Of a DNA stretch of 38,507 nucleotides, positions 16,600 to 26,427 are shown in pieces; within the stretch, counting starts at the first letter, position 1, and each line of letters starts with the position of its first letter. A model generated the notes under the pieces. The model saw only the letters and a list, made by a program, of their open reading frames with translations. It ran no database searches and was not told where the DNA came from. Source of the stretch: Alistipes sp. GTDB taxonomy: Bacteria; Bacteroidota; Bacteroidia; Bacteroidales; Rikenellaceae. Where the stretch lies: positions 1-38,507 of the forward strand of contig JAGCMF010000026.1 in assembly GCA_017646625.1 (NCBI GenBank), given 5' to 3'. Made by a program: the position numbers and the translations under genes.

Positions 16600-17616
16600 C
16601 TAAAATAGCGATGGTGTGTCGTTGCTGTCGTAGGTGTAACCCAGATGGCGATATGCTAACTCTGTTGCCTCACGGCCACGCGGTGTGCGCTTGAGGAATC
16701 CCTCCTTTATGAGGAATGGCTCGTATACCTCCTCCACGGTGCCAGCCTCCTCGCTTACGGCTGTTGCTACGGTGTTGAGACCTACAGGACCGCCGTTAAA
16801 CTTCTCGATGATGGTGGCAAGTATCTTGTTGTCCATCTGGTCGAGACCTCGCGAGTCGATGTTGAGTGCAGCAAGTGCTACGCGCGTGATGTCTACGTCG
16901 ATATGTCCCTCGCCCTCCACCATTGCGAAGTCGCGCACGCGGCGCAGTAGGGCATTGGCGATACGTGGTGTGCCGCGTGAACGTAGTGCAATTTCGAGTG
17001 CAGCATCGTCATCTATCGAGATGTCAAGTATTGATGCTGAACGCTTCACGATGCCCGATAGTACGGGAGCATCGTAATACTCGAGATGACACTGTATGCC
17101 GAAGCGAGCACGTAGTGGTGATGTGAGCAGGCCACTGCGGGTTGTTGCACCTACGAGTGTGAATGGTGCAAGTTCAATCTGTATGCTTCGTGCTGCGGGA
17201 CCTTTGTCCAGCACGATGTCTATTTTGTAGTCCTCCATTGCCGAGTATAGATACTCCTCGACTATAGGACTCAAGCGGTGTATCTCATCTATGAATAGTA
17301 CATCGCCAGGGTTAAGGTTTGTAAGTAGTCCTGCAAGGTCGCCAGGCTTGTCGAGCACTGGTCCCGATGTAACCTTCAACTGTGCCCCCATCTCGTTAGC
17401 TATGATGTTTGCCAGGGTTGTCTTTCCGAGTCCTGGAGGGCCATGCAGAAGCACGTGGTCGAGGGAGTCGCCACGCATGAGAGCAGCCTTAATGAATATC
17501 TTGAGGTTGGAGACTATTTTATCCTGACCAGCAAAGTTTTGCAGTGCCTGCGGACGTATGCGGCCTTCGAACTCCTTATCACTCTCGATATTTCGCATAT
17601 TTCTATCTACGCCCAT
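16600..17616 (-). CDS. ruvB: Holliday junction branch migration helicase RuvB
   Basis: RuvB is the AAA+ motor that drives branch migration with RuvA during recombinational repair. The 338-residue protein has Walker A GPPGLGKT at 59-66, Walker [10 protein letters not shown], sensor segment LVGATTRSG, and the arginine finger region SPLRARFGI. The C-terminal winged-helix domain ends with [20 protein letters not shown]. All family hallmarks are present and the length is normal. ruvA and ruvC are not adjacent. It is a single gene with its own promoter box and a terminator shared with the V-ATPase operon. Confidence 0.98.
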   Translation of the reverse strand: MGVDRNMRNIESDKEFEGRIRPQALQNFAGQDKIVSNLKIFIKAALMRGDSLDHVLLHGPPGLGKTTLANIIANEMGAQLKVTSGPVLDKPGDLAGLLTNLNPGDVLFIDEIHRLSPIVEEYLYSAMEDYKIDIVLDKGPAARSIQIELAPFTLVGATTRSGLLTSPLRARFGIQCHLEYYDAPVLSGIVKRSASILDISIDDDAALEIALRSRGTPRIANALLRRVRDFAMVEGEGHIDVDITRVALAALNIDSRGLDQMDNKILATIIEKFNGGPVGLNTVATAVSEEAGTVEEVYEPFLIKEGFLKRTPRGREATELAYRHLGYTYDSNDTPSLF

Positions 17617-17644
17617 ATCTAATACATGTTATCTATTCTTTTTG

Positions 17645-17652
17645 CAAATATA
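17645..17652 (-). promoter_or_regulatory. -7 promoter box for ruvB
   Basis: The minus strand reads TATATTTG, a consensus match 28 bases upstream of the ruvB ATG at 17616. Confidence 0.65.
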
Positions 17653-17702
17653 CGATTTAATGCCGATATATACAATAGTCGGGGTGGTAGGGCATGAAAT
17701 TA

Positions 17703-17761
17703 GTCTCTCTTTATCACTATGTGATAATAGTTATTTTTGGGTGGTGATGATAAAAAGAGAC
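17703..17761. promoter_or_regulatory. Operator-like cluster of TTATCAC/GTGATAA sites
   Basis: A 17-bp dyad TTATCAC-TAT-GTGATAA (17711-17727) is followed by a third half-site, GTGATGATAA, from 17744. The outer arms GTCTC (17703) and GAGAC (ending 17761) also pair. The cluster lies 40-100 bases upstream of the promoter box that drives the nuclease/receptor locus, where an activator or repressor might bind. The cognate regulator is not encoded in the window as far as I can see. Confidence 0.4.
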
Positions 17762-17801
17762 GAAAAGGGCTATTATATTTTCTTTTTTGTAAAATTCATT
17801 C

Positions 17802-17809
17802 TATCTTTG
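17802..17809 (+). promoter_or_regulatory. -7 promoter box of the nuclease/receptor locus
   Basis: TATCTTTG matches TAnnTTTG, 85 bases before the first ATG of the locus. A T-rich segment with TTTG lies a little upstream, though the spacing is short of the ideal. Confidence 0.6.
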
Positions 17810-17894
17810 TCATTCCCCTATTATGCCTTATTGTTTTTGGGGTATTTTGAAAATTTACTAATAAATATTATTTACATTTTAAAAACAAAACATT

Positions 17895-20800
17895 ATGGTA
17901 AACAAACTTTTCAAGTCTCTCTTTGCTGTGATGATGGTCATGGGCTCGGCTCTTGGCTTCGTTGCTTGTGAGGAGCAGGGTGATGATGTTGTTGCGAACC
18001 CCACTGTGGAGGTCTCTACAACATCTATGAACTTTGCAATGGAGGAGGGTAGCCAGAGTGTTGCCGTTACTGCCAATGCTGATTGGAAGACGGAGGTCAA
18101 TGCTGACTGGGTTACTGTAACACCATCTGCAGGTAATGGCAATGCCAATATCACTGTGGCTGTTGCAATGAACGACACAGGTGCTGTGCGTGAGGCTGTC
18201 GTAAGCGTTATTGCTTTGCACAAGACCTATGGTAAGTGGGACACAAAGAAGATTAAGATTATTCAGTCTGCATCAGAGGATGTTCCCGTAACCGAGGAGT
18301 TGCTCTATGGCGATGACTTCGATGGTAAGGAGGCTACACAAACCTATGGCAATGGCTCATCATGGCCTTATGTAGACCAGTTCCCAGAGTTCGCTAACCC
18401 TACAGGTCCTGCTTCAGCGGGTGTAACTTATGAGGGTAAGGGTGTGTCAGTTCGTGCTAACTCGACATCTGACAGCAAATACTCTGACTATGATGGTTCT
18501 GGCTCAAACAACATCTTCTTCGGTAGTAACGCCTACTTCTTGATTAAGAACATCTCGCTTGATGCTGCACAGAAGAGCTATAAGATGACCTTTGGCTCGG
18601 AGAAGTATCTTACGAATGGTGATAGCATGTTTAGCACTAACGAGTTCCATGTATATATCTCAAAGAATGGTGCTGGCTGGGCAGAGCTCGACTACACATT
18701 CGCTGGTACAGAGGGTGGTCGTTGGAATGTAGCTACTGTAGAGTTTACCCTTACAGAGGTTCCAGAGAGCCTATATGTAAAGTTTGTTGCTGATGTAGCA
18801 AGTGCATACCGTCTTGATGATGTTAAGCTCTTCTCGGGTAACGGTGGCCAGTCTGTGACACTTCCCGAGACAGGTGGTGGTGATGGTGGCGGAACTACAC
18901 CAGCTCCTGCGGAGGGTATCTATGCATCAGATGTAGCCTTTGTTTGTGCTTCGGATGACTCTGAAAATGCTGCCTATAGCCTTGGTGCAACAACAATCAA
19001 TGGTAACGCTGTTACAGGCTTCAAGTTGGGTAAGTCAAAGCAGGCTGGTAGATTCACATCTGCTGCTGTTGGTGTATCAGGTGAGAAGTACCTTAACTTC
19101 TATGCCCAGGGCTGGAAGGGTGGCGATGTAACACTCTACTACCGTGTTGATGGTGGTGCTACTATGTCGCAGAAGCTCGCTTCACACGATGGCGTAACAG
19201 GCAACCCTCCATATGTGTCTCTTGCATTTGCTGCTACTGACCACTATTCAGTTAAACTCAATTTGACAGAGACATCAACAATCGAGTTCTCTACTGATGC
19301 TAACTTCGAGAACACTGCTTCGGAGTCAGCAATGGCCACTGCACGTGCTATCGTATGTGGTGTTAAACTCTCTGATGAGCCTATCGAGGGCGAGGATGGT
19401 GGTAATACTACTCCAGAGCCTACACCTGGCGGTGTGATGACTATTGCCGAGGCTATCGCTGCAGCTGCAAATACAGCCGTTATCGTTGAGAACGCTACCG
19501 TTATTGGTGTATATGGCCGTGGCGCACTGATTGAGGATACTACAGGTAAGATTCTTGCCTACGCAGGCTCTGCTGTAGATGTTGCTGTTGGTGACGTAGT
19601 TAAGGTGGAGGGTACGATGACTACACATGGTGGTCTTCCACAGATTGGCGGCACTGTGACATTTACAAAGACTGGCTCAAAGGCGTATACATATCCTACC
19701 GCAAAGGTTATGGATGGTGCCGCTTTTGATGCTTACCTTGGTAACCCCGTTATAGAGTATGTGGAGTATACTGGCACATTGACTATCAGTGGCTACTATT
19801 ACAATGTTGAGATCGAGGGCGCTTCTACTGCTATCGGCTCATTGGCTTATGTTATTGATGGCACTGTAGATCCAGCGTTGAATGGTCAGAAGATTGATGT
19901 TCGCGGTTGGACTATTGGCACATCAAGTGGCAAGTATGTAAATACCATGATTCGTTCGGTAGTTGCTGCTGGCGCAACACCAGAGCCTGACCCAACACCT
20001 GACCCAGAGCCTGACCCAACACCTGATACTCCAGCTGCAGGCTCAAAGCTTACAGTTGAGGAGTTCCTCACTCTTGCAAATACAGAGAATGAGTACGTGT
20101 TGACAGGTGAGATTACTCGTGTTGTTAATACAACATATGGCAACTTCGACCTTACTGACGAGACCGGTACTATCTACATCTACGGTTTGTTGACACCAGA
20201 GGGTGCAGAGAAGACACAGTGGGCAGCCGCTGGCTTGCATGAGGGTGACACTATCACTATCAAGGGTAAGTACTCACTTTACAACAACTCACCACAGATT
20301 CAAAATGCCGTATACGTTTCACACGTGTCAGCTCCATTTGTTAGCGCTGAATCTGTTACAGCTAAAGCCGCAGATACAACTGCGACAATCGCTGTGCAGT
20401 CAAATACAAATTGGTCGGTATCATGCGACGCTACTTGGGTAACATCATACACAGAGTCTGGCTCAAACAATGGTGTTATCAATGTAACCTTCGAGGCTAA
20501 TACAACTGCTAACAATCGTACTGCAACATTCACTATTACAGGTGATGATTTTGATGCATATACCGTTACATTGACACAGTATGGTGCAGGTGCAACCGAT
20601 ACAAAGGGTACATACACAAGCGAGGCCTTCTTCAAGTCAAACTCTGCAAGTGGCAACAATAAGGCTGTTTTTGAGAAGGTAATTATCGCTGGTACTGAAT
20701 ACGATTGCTTGAAGCTTGGTACTTCTGAAGTGGTAGGTAAGTATACCTCAAATGCAGTTAATAAGTCGGGTGATTTGACACTCTCATTCTACGCATTAGG

Positions 20801-21038
20801 TTGGAATAACAAGCAATCAAAGTTGAACGTATACGTTGATGGTAAGAAGGTTGGCGACACAATTACACTAACTTCAAATAGTGGTGTTGCTAGTAACTCA
20901 CCTTATACAGTTACACCATCAGATGCTACTGACTACTACACACTCACATTGACAGGTGTGACGGAGACTTCTACAATCACATTTGAGACTGTTTCTGGTG
21001 CTCCTCGTGCAATCATCTTTGGTGTGCAGTTGTACTAA
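17895..21038 (+). CDS. Large BACON / OB-fold surface lipoprotein
   Basis: This is a 1047-residue secreted lipoprotein: the signal peptide ends in LGFVAC, with the lipidated cysteine at about residue 26. Domains in order: BACON (about 36-110, with the Trp-containing ANADWKTEVNADWVTVTP); a jelly-roll-like module (138-316) starting GDDFDG; a repeated beta module A (341-493); an OB-fold-like region (515-690); a proline-rich linker (PEPDPTPD repeats, about 696-712); a second OB fold (717-815, LTGEITRVVNTTYGNFDLTD); a second BACON (815-897); and module A again (904-1047). OB folds of this kind occur next to secreted nucleases such as YhcR-type proteins. A role in holding nucleic acid at the cell surface is inferred from the two OB folds and the nuclease neighbours; carbohydrate binding is an alternative for BACON. 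Confidence 0.75.
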   Translation: MVNKLFKSLFAVMMVMGSALGFVACEEQGDDVVANPTVEVSTTSMNFAMEEGSQSVAVTANADWKTEVNADWVTVTPSAGNGNANITVAVAMNDTGAVREAVVSVIALHKTYGKWDTKKIKIIQSASEDVPVTEELLYGDDFDGKEATQTYGNGSSWPYVDQFPEFANPTGPASAGVTYEGKGVSVRANSTSDSKYSDYDGSGSNNIFFGSNAYFLIKNISLDAAQKSYKMTFGSEKYLTNGDSMFSTNEFHVYISKNGAGWAELDYTFAGTEGGRWNVATVEFTLTEVPESLYVKFVADVASAYRLDDVKLFSGNGGQSVTLPETGGGDGGGTTPAPAEGIYASDVAFVCASDDSENAAYSLGATTINGNAVTGFKLGKSKQAGRFTSAAVGVSGEKYLNFYAQGWKGGDVTLYYRVDGGATMSQKLASHDGVTGNPPYVSLAFAATDHYSVKLNLTETSTIEFSTDANFENTASESAMATARAIVCGVKLSDEPIEGEDGGNTTPEPTPGGVMTIAEAIAAAANTAVIVENATVIGVYGRGALIEDTTGKILAYAGSAVDVAVGDVVKVEGTMTTHGGLPQIGGTVTFTKTGSKAYTYPTAKVMDGAAFDAYLGNPVIEYVEYTGTLTISGYYYNVEIEGASTAIGSLAYVIDGTVDPALNGQKIDVRGWTIGTSSGKYVNTMIRSVVAAGATPEPDPTPDPEPDPTPDTPAAGSKLTVEEFLTLANTENEYVLTGEITRVVNTTYGNFDLTDETGTIYIYGLLTPEGAEKTQWAAAGLHEGDTITIKGKYSLYNNSPQIQNAVYVSHVSAPFVSAESVTAKAADTTATIAVQSNTNWSVSCDATWVTSYTESGSNNGVINVTFEANTTANNRTATFTITGDDFDAYTVTLTQYGAGATDTKGTYTSEAFFKSNSASGNNKAVFEKVIIAGTEYDCLKLGTSEVVGKYTSNAVNKSGDLTLSFYALGWNNKQSKLNVYVDGKKVGDTITLTSNSGVASNSPYTVTPSDATDYYTLTLTGVTETSTITFETVSGAPRAIIFGVQLY
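19981..20028 (+). repeat. Two tandem 24-bp repeats in a proline-rich linker
   Basis: The unit starting CAGAGCCTGACCCAACACCT occurs at 19981-20004 and again at 20005-20028, with only the last bases differing. It encodes the PEPDPTPD linker. Such repeats can gain or lose units by slippage and so change linker length without breaking frame. Confidence 0.8.
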
Positions 21039-21123
21039 ATCATAGATGAGTAGCGGTGCGAATGATAAAAACGTATTGCCACTTTGAATGATAAGTTTTA
21101 AAAGAGTAATAAAACTCACATCT

Positions 21124-21165
21124 TTCGTTTAACTTGGGTGGGGTAGTCCCACCCAAGGGAACGAA
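21124..21165 (+). promoter_or_regulatory. Two-tier hairpin between the lipoprotein and nuclease genes
   Basis: An inner perfect 10-bp stem (CTTGGGTGGG at 21133-21142 with CCCACCCAAG at 21148-21157, loop GTAGT) sits inside an outer stem of TTCGTT (21124-21129) with AACGAA (21160-21165). No T run follows, so it is not a standard terminator. It could be an mRNA processing or stability element that sets the ratio of the first gene to the rest. No separate promoter for the nuclease gene was found. Confidence 0.55.
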
Positions 21166-21179
21166 GGGGATTTGAAACG

Positions 21180-22409
21180 ATGGTAAGAATTAAAGAAAAT
21201 AATATGCAGAGGCGTGTGTTTAGAGTAATGGCTATGGTTAGCATCTTCGTGATGACTATTTTAGCTGTTGGTTGTGGCGATAATGTTGGTGAAAAGATTG
21301 CGAGCAATGCCTATATTCAGACTCCAGAGGTTAATGGTGAGAGTAGGAACTGCGCTGTGGTGCTACGAGCACAACAGGGTACTTCGTACACGATGACCAT
21401 AGAGTCGGAGGGTAGTTGGGCAACATTCTCTGGCGGTAAGAGTAGTGTCACAGCCGTGATGGAGACATCCGACAAGGTTGTCTACATATACTTCACAAAG
21501 AATGCGTCGGGCATATCACGTGAGGCGAGTGTCGATGTGCGCTTTACGGATGGAGGGGCGTTTAGTCTCCACTTCTGTCAGCATAGCTATGACGATACTA
21601 TAGCCATACAGCGTATGTGGCCAGAGCTGCCTACGTGTCCCGTAGATGATAACTATATCTACAACACGCACTATGGTAAACTCGGCATTAGGAGTGATGC
21701 GCGTAACTACACCTACTGCTTCGATATACGTAATAGAGCCTCTATATGGGTGGCATACCCACTCCATCGTGACCATATGTCGGGTAGTGGTAATCGTAAT
21801 AATAGCGACTTTGGCTACGATCCAGATGTGGAGGATAATCTGCAGGCCGCATTGGGCTTGGGCTCGTATAACGGCTGGTATGACAGAGGTCATCAGCTAC
21901 CTGCAGCCGATAGAAAGTGCTCACAGCAGATGATGGATCAGACATTCTACTCTACAAACATGACGCCGCAGCAGTATAAGTTTAATCAGAATAAGTGGGG
22001 TGTATTGGAGGGTAGAGTGCGTAATATGACATGTAGCGATACGTTGTATGTCGTTACAGGTGCTTATTTCGGCGGCCAACACCACTCGTCTATCGATGCC
22101 TCAACTACCGACCGCAAGGGTAATAAGTGCCCTACGCCCACGCACTACTTCAAGGCGTTGTTGCGCACCAAGTCGGGAAATACGGGTAGACGTATCGATG
22201 AGATAACAAGCGCTAACCAGCTGCGTGCCATAGCCTTCTGGCTTGAACATGAGAATACGGGCAATGACACGGCCATCACAGCAGCCGACTGCATATCTAT
22301 CGAGGAGCTTGAGGCACTCACAGGCATAGAGTTCTTCCCTATTATCGACGATAGTATCGAGGCAGAGGTCAAGACTACGGCTGTACCCTCGGAGTGGGGC
22401 GTGAACTAA
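21180..22409 (+). CDS. DNA/RNA non-specific endonuclease, lipoprotein
   Basis: This 409-residue protein carries a lipoprotein signal ending ILAVGC and a short BACON-like domain (about 40-130). The NUC1 endonuclease domain (about 160-400) follows. The catalytic motif is YDRGHQLPAADR with the general-base histidine His238 in Asp-Arg-Gly-His. The metal-binding asparagine region is STNMTPQQYKFNQNKW. These enzymes cut single- and double-stranded DNA and RNA with a magnesium ion. A second ATG at 21204 gives a more typical signal peptide (MQRRVFRVMAMV) and an A-rich leader, so it may be the true start. The enzyme should be anchored at the cell envelope facing outward. Confidence 0.92.
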   Translation: MVRIKENNMQRRVFRVMAMVSIFVMTILAVGCGDNVGEKIASNAYIQTPEVNGESRNCAVVLRAQQGTSYTMTIESEGSWATFSGGKSSVTAVMETSDKVVYIYFTKNASGISREASVDVRFTDGGAFSLHFCQHSYDDTIAIQRMWPELPTCPVDDNYIYNTHYGKLGIRSDARNYTYCFDIRNRASIWVAYPLHRDHMSGSGNRNNSDFGYDPDVEDNLQAALGLGSYNGWYDRGHQLPAADRKCSQQMMDQTFYSTNMTPQQYKFNQNKWGVLEGRVRNMTCSDTLYVVTGAYFGGQHHSSIDASTTDRKGNKCPTPTHYFKALLRTKSGNTGRRIDEITSANQLRAIAFWLEHENTGNDTAITAADCISIEELEALTGIEFFPIIDDSIEAEVKTTAVPSEWGVN

Positions 22410-22452
22410 CCCATAGGGAGTAAGATAAGACGTAAATTAAAAATATAGTAAG

Positions 22453-23484
22453 ATGAAAAAGAGTTTTTTAATGCTGTGTGTAGCCCTGCTATCGGTTACG
22501 GTGCTATGGGCGCAGGATAAACCCTACATGGTGGCGTTCTACAACCTTGAGAACTTGTTCGACATCTACGATGACCCCGAGACTCACGACGAGGAGTTTA
22601 CTCCCGAGGGTGCCAAGCAGTGGAATGAGATTAAGTATCAGAGGAAGCTGTCGAACATGGAACGTGTGCTGTTTGATATGGCGGCAATACAGAGGGATTA
22701 TCCCATCGTTATTGGCGTGTCGGAGATTGAGAACCGTTCGGTGTTGGAGGATCTCATCTCGCAGCCCAAGCTTAAGGGCGCAAACTACCGTATCTGCCAC
22801 TTTGACTCTCCTGATGCTCGTGGTGTCGATGTGGCATTCCTCTATCGTGCCGACGTATTCAAGGTGGAGGGTATGGATAATATCAAACTTGTTGTTGATG
22901 AGTTACCCGATTTCCGTACTCGTGACCTCGTTGTTATGTGGGGTACTATCGAGGATGAGCCATTCTACTTCCTCGTCTCACACTGGCCATCGCGCCTTGG
23001 TGGCAAGGAGGCTTCGCAGTTTAAGCGTGATGCTTGTGCTCGTCAGATACGTGAGATTAAGGATTCGTTGCTCGCTGCTAACCCCGCTACAAAGGTTATT
23101 GTCATGGGTGACTTCAACGATGATGCCACCGACCCGAGCCTTGTGCGCACTCTGGGCGCCAAGGGTAAGGTTAAGGAACTCGAGGTGGGCGACTTCTTCA
23201 ATCCATACTACTCTATGTTACGTGCAGGTCTTGGCACCTTGGCGTATCAGGATGCATGGAACCTCTTTGATAACATCTGTGTTACTGAAAACCTTGTAAA
23301 TGCTCCAGAGGGTGAGTTGCGCCTTGTCAAGGGTAAGAAGTTCTATGGTAACATCTTCACTCGCCCCTATATGCTTCAACAGGAGGGTAGATATAAGGGT
23401 TATCCGCTACGCACGTTCGTATCTAACAACTTCCAGAACGGCTTTAGTGACCATTTCCCCGTATACATATACATAGGTAAGTAA
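22453..23484 (+). CDS. Secreted endonuclease/exonuclease/phosphatase family protein
   Basis: The 343-residue protein begins with a cleavable signal peptide ending in VTVLWAQ, so it acts outside the cytoplasm. EEP (DNase I-like) motifs appear in order: MVAFYNLENLFD with the metal-binding Asn, VSEIENRSVLED with the metal Glu, SHWPSR, VMGDFNDD with the catalytic Asp/Asn, and NGFSDHFPVYI with the final Asp-His pair. All catalytic positions are present. The family cleaves phosphodiester or phosphomonoester bonds. Beside a NUC1 nuclease, a second extracellular nuclease or a nucleotide phosphatase is most likely. It starts 43 bases after the endonuclease gene. Confidence 0.92.
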   Translation: MKKSFLMLCVALLSVTVLWAQDKPYMVAFYNLENLFDIYDDPETHDEEFTPEGAKQWNEIKYQRKLSNMERVLFDMAAIQRDYPIVIGVSEIENRSVLEDLISQPKLKGANYRICHFDSPDARGVDVAFLYRADVFKVEGMDNIKLVVDELPDFRTRDLVVMWGTIEDEPFYFLVSHWPSRLGGKEASQFKRDACARQIREIKDSLLAANPATKVIVMGDFNDDATDPSLVRTLGAKGKVKELEVGDFFNPYYSMLRAGLGTLAYQDAWNLFDNICVTENLVNAPEGELRLVKGKKFYGNIFTRPYMLQQEGRYKGYPLRTFVSNNFQNGFSDHFPVYIYIGK

Positions 23485-23499
23485 ACTAAAATATTATAT

Positions 23500-26427
23500 A
23501 TGAAAAGATTTTTACTAACAATCATGTGTGCCCTACTCTCGTTGAGTGCTATTGCTCAATCGGGAGGTATGAAGGGTAAGGTTGTGTCACGAGATGATCG
23601 TGAGCCTATTGGCGGTGTCAAACTCTTTGTCGACGAGGTTGCCGTCAATACCACAACCAACGACTATGGTGAGTTTATTATCGAGGGTCTTGCTCCGGGT
23701 GAGTATATCATGCGCTTCGAGGCTGTAGGCTTCGAGGACTTGGAGCTCATGGTGCGTGTTAAGTCTCTTGTTCACGACATGCAACTCGTGATCATGGTGC
23801 CTTCACATGTTACCTTTGTTGATGACTCTGCCTTTGCTGAACTCGATACAGATGTAGAGTCGTCGGGCGAGGGTCAGGCTATGCCTGGAGCACTCTCTGC
23901 ATCCAAGGACCTCTTCAACAACATCGCATCATACCGCTTCTCGGAGATGCGCTTCAACGTGCGTGGTTACGACTCGCAGTATCAGGATGTATACCTCAAT
24001 GGTATCCGCTTTAACGATGCTTTGACAAGCTATGGTCCATGGTCTCTATGGAGTGGTCTTAATGATGCTACACGTAACCAGGAGGTTACTGCAGGACTTC
24101 AGATGTCGGACTATGGCCTGGGTGGTGTTGCTGGTACTACGAATATAAATGCTCGTGCCTCGCAGATGCGTAAGGGACTGAATGTGAGTGTTGTTAACTC
24201 TACACAGCTCTACCGTTTCCGCGCTATGGTAAGCTATGCTTCGGGTGCTTTGGATAATGGATGGTCGTATGGCTTCTCGGTATCTACACGTCAGGGTGGT
24301 AATGGATATGTTGATGGAGTATACTACAACGCATATGGCTACTTTGCCTCTGTGGAGAAGGTCTTTAACTCTGCACACCGTCTCTCGGCAACAATCCTCG
24401 GTGCTCCAACAACACGTGGTGCACAGCAGGCATCTACGCAGGAGGCATATGACCTATGGGGTGACAACTACTACAATCCTAACGTAGGTTTGCAGAATGG
24501 TGAGGAACGTAACTCACGTGTGCGACGTATGCACGAGCCTATCGCCATGCTTAACTACCATTGGCAGATTAACGAGAGAACAAGCCTATCTGTGGCTACA
24601 TCGTTGCGTTTCGGCTTTAATGGCTACTCATCACTCACATGGTATAAGGGTGAGGATCCACGCCCCGACTACTATCGTAAGTTACCATCATACTATGGCG
24701 ATCGCTTGGAACGACGTATGATGCTCAACCAGTATGCCAATGCTAATGACATGGATGCTCCATTTACAGAGGTAGATATAGCCACTGATATCATGAAGTA
24801 CAAGGAGTATCTTGAGAATTGGGATGGTTATATCGACTTTGATGGCCTCATCCAGGACAATATGATGGGTGAGAAGAGTGATATCTATGGCGATGGCCAC
24901 CGTGCGGTGTATATGATTGAGGAACGTCATACCGACCAGCTCGATTACAACTTCGCGGCACAGCTCAATCATGTGTTCCGTGGTGGCTCAAAGATCACTG
25001 CGGGTGTTAGAGCTCGTGTTAACCGCACGGAGTACTATAGCACTGTCAAGGATCTCCTTGGTGGCGACTATTGGCTCGATGTAGATAAGTTTGCAGAACG
25101 TGACTTTGGTAGCAATGTGGTCTCTTACCAGAATAATATGGCATACTACCGTGAGCATGGTCATGCGCAGGCTGTTCGTGAGGGCGATAAGTATGGTTAT
25201 GACTACTATGCACATGTGCGCCAGGGTCAGTTGTGGGCTATGTATGAGATTGCCGCCGGTGGCTTCTCTGCAAACATCGGTGCAGAGGTTGGTCTATCGT
25301 CAATGTGGCGTGAGGGTCTCTGGGAGAAGGGTCTCTTCCTCAATGAGAATGCTGGCGACAACCGAGGTATGACATCTCTTGGTGATTCTGATAAGATTAA
25401 CAACCTTACATATAAGGGCAAGGTGAATCTATCGTATCAGTTCTCTGGTGCTCACTCTATAGAGGCTAATGCTACGATAATGCAGAACGCACCTATGTTC
25501 AACAATGCCTTTGTTTCAGCGCGTACACGTAACCAGATTACCCCTGGCCTCGATGCCGAGAAGATCTATGGTTTCGATATTACATACAACTTGCGTACGC
25601 CATGGATACGTGCTCGCCTCTCGGCATACTACACACAGATGCTCGATCAGTCGAAGGTAATCTCGTTCTACGACGACACGCAGAGCTCATTTACTAACTT
25701 CGCTATGTCGGGTATCGACAAGCGTTATATGGGTGTTGAGCTGGGTGTTAGCATTCCTCTTGTGTGGGGTATATCATTGCAGGGTGCTGTGAGCCTCGGT
25801 GACTATGTCTATACATCTAATCCAGAGTTCACACAGATGATTGATAACTCGGCTACAGATGTGGTACATAGTGTTGTTAATTGGAAGGGCATGAAGGTTG
25901 AGAGTACACCACAGACTGCCATCAACGTAGGTCTCAACTTCCGCGGTCCAGATAATTGGTATGCAACTATAGACTTCAACTACTATGACCGCCTATACCT
26001 CTCTATGAACCCAATGTATCGTACCGACTATCTCGCAGGCGAGATTATGCGCATATATGGTTGGGACTCTCTTGAGACAGGTCGTCAGAAGGCATATGTC
26101 ATCGACATCATTGATGGCATCCGTGCGCAGGAGGAGTTGGGAAGCGCCTACACGTTGAGTGCAAGTGTTGGTAAGACATGGCGCATCAAGTATAAGTATA
26201 CTTTGGGTGTGAGCCTCCAGGTAAACAATATTCTCAATTCGCAGAAGATACGTACGGGTGGTTATGAGCAGATGCGTCTCAACAAACTCTCTGATCCTGT
26301 CCTCTTCCCTGATGCTGATGGCGTGATGCAGATTGAGGCTATTCCTACAACATACTCGCGTTTCGACTCGAAGTATTTCTATATGAATGGTCTCAACTAC
26401 TACCTTAATGTTTACTTCAGATTCTAA
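23500..26427 (+). CDS. TonB-dependent outer-membrane receptor
   Basis: The protein is 975 residues with a signal peptide (LLSLSAIAQ). A carboxypeptidase-regulatory-like beta domain follows (about 24-95, GKVVSRDDREPIGGVKLFVD). The plug (about 120-240) contains FNVRGYDSQYQDVYLNGIRF and ends GGVAGTTNINARASQ. The rest is a 22-strand-type barrel ending in YFRF with the terminal aromatic residue. It imports a substrate across the outer membrane using TonB energy. There is no SusD gene beside it, and it is shorter than many SusC proteins, so it is not a normal SusCD glycan pair. Its partner is probably the DUF5689 lipoprotein that overlaps its stop codon. The nuclease neighbours suggest nucleotides, oligonucleotides or phosphate esters as cargo. 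Confidence 0.93.
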   Translation: MKRFLLTIMCALLSLSAIAQSGGMKGKVVSRDDREPIGGVKLFVDEVAVNTTTNDYGEFIIEGLAPGEYIMRFEAVGFEDLELMVRVKSLVHDMQLVIMVPSHVTFVDDSAFAELDTDVESSGEGQAMPGALSASKDLFNNIASYRFSEMRFNVRGYDSQYQDVYLNGIRFNDALTSYGPWSLWSGLNDATRNQEVTAGLQMSDYGLGGVAGTTNINARASQMRKGLNVSVVNSTQLYRFRAMVSYASGALDNGWSYGFSVSTRQGGNGYVDGVYYNAYGYFASVEKVFNSAHRLSATILGAPTTRGAQQASTQEAYDLWGDNYYNPNVGLQNGEERNSRVRRMHEPIAMLNYHWQINERTSLSVATSLRFGFNGYSSLTWYKGEDPRPDYYRKLPSYYGDRLERRMMLNQYANANDMDAPFTEVDIATDIMKYKEYLENWDGYIDFDGLIQDNMMGEKSDIYGDGHRAVYMIEERHTDQLDYNFAAQLNHVFRGGSKITAGVRARVNRTEYYSTVKDLLGGDYWLDVDKFAERDFGSNVVSYQNNMAYYREHGHAQAVREGDKYGYDYYAHVRQGQLWAMYEIAAGGFSANIGAEVGLSSMWREGLWEKGLFLNENAGDNRGMTSLGDSDKINNLTYKGKVNLSYQFSGAHSIEANATIMQNAPMFNNAFVSARTRNQITPGLDAEKIYGFDITYNLRTPWIRARLSAYYTQMLDQSKVISFYDDTQSSFTNFAMSGIDKRYMGVELGVSIPLVWGISLQGAVSLGDYVYTSNPEFTQMIDNSATDVVHSVVNWKGMKVESTPQTAINVGLNFRGPDNWYATIDFNYYDRLYLSMNPMYRTDYLAGEIMRIYGWDSLETGRQKAYVIDIIDGIRAQEELGSAYTLSASVGKTWRIKYKYTLGVSLQVNNILNSQKIRTGGYEQMRLNKLSDPVLFPDADGVMQIEAIPTTYSRFDSKYFYMNGLNYYLNVYFRF

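Noticed and set aside
19981-20028. CRISPR-like short repeats
   Set aside because: The two units are directly adjacent without spacers and encode an in-frame proline-rich linker.
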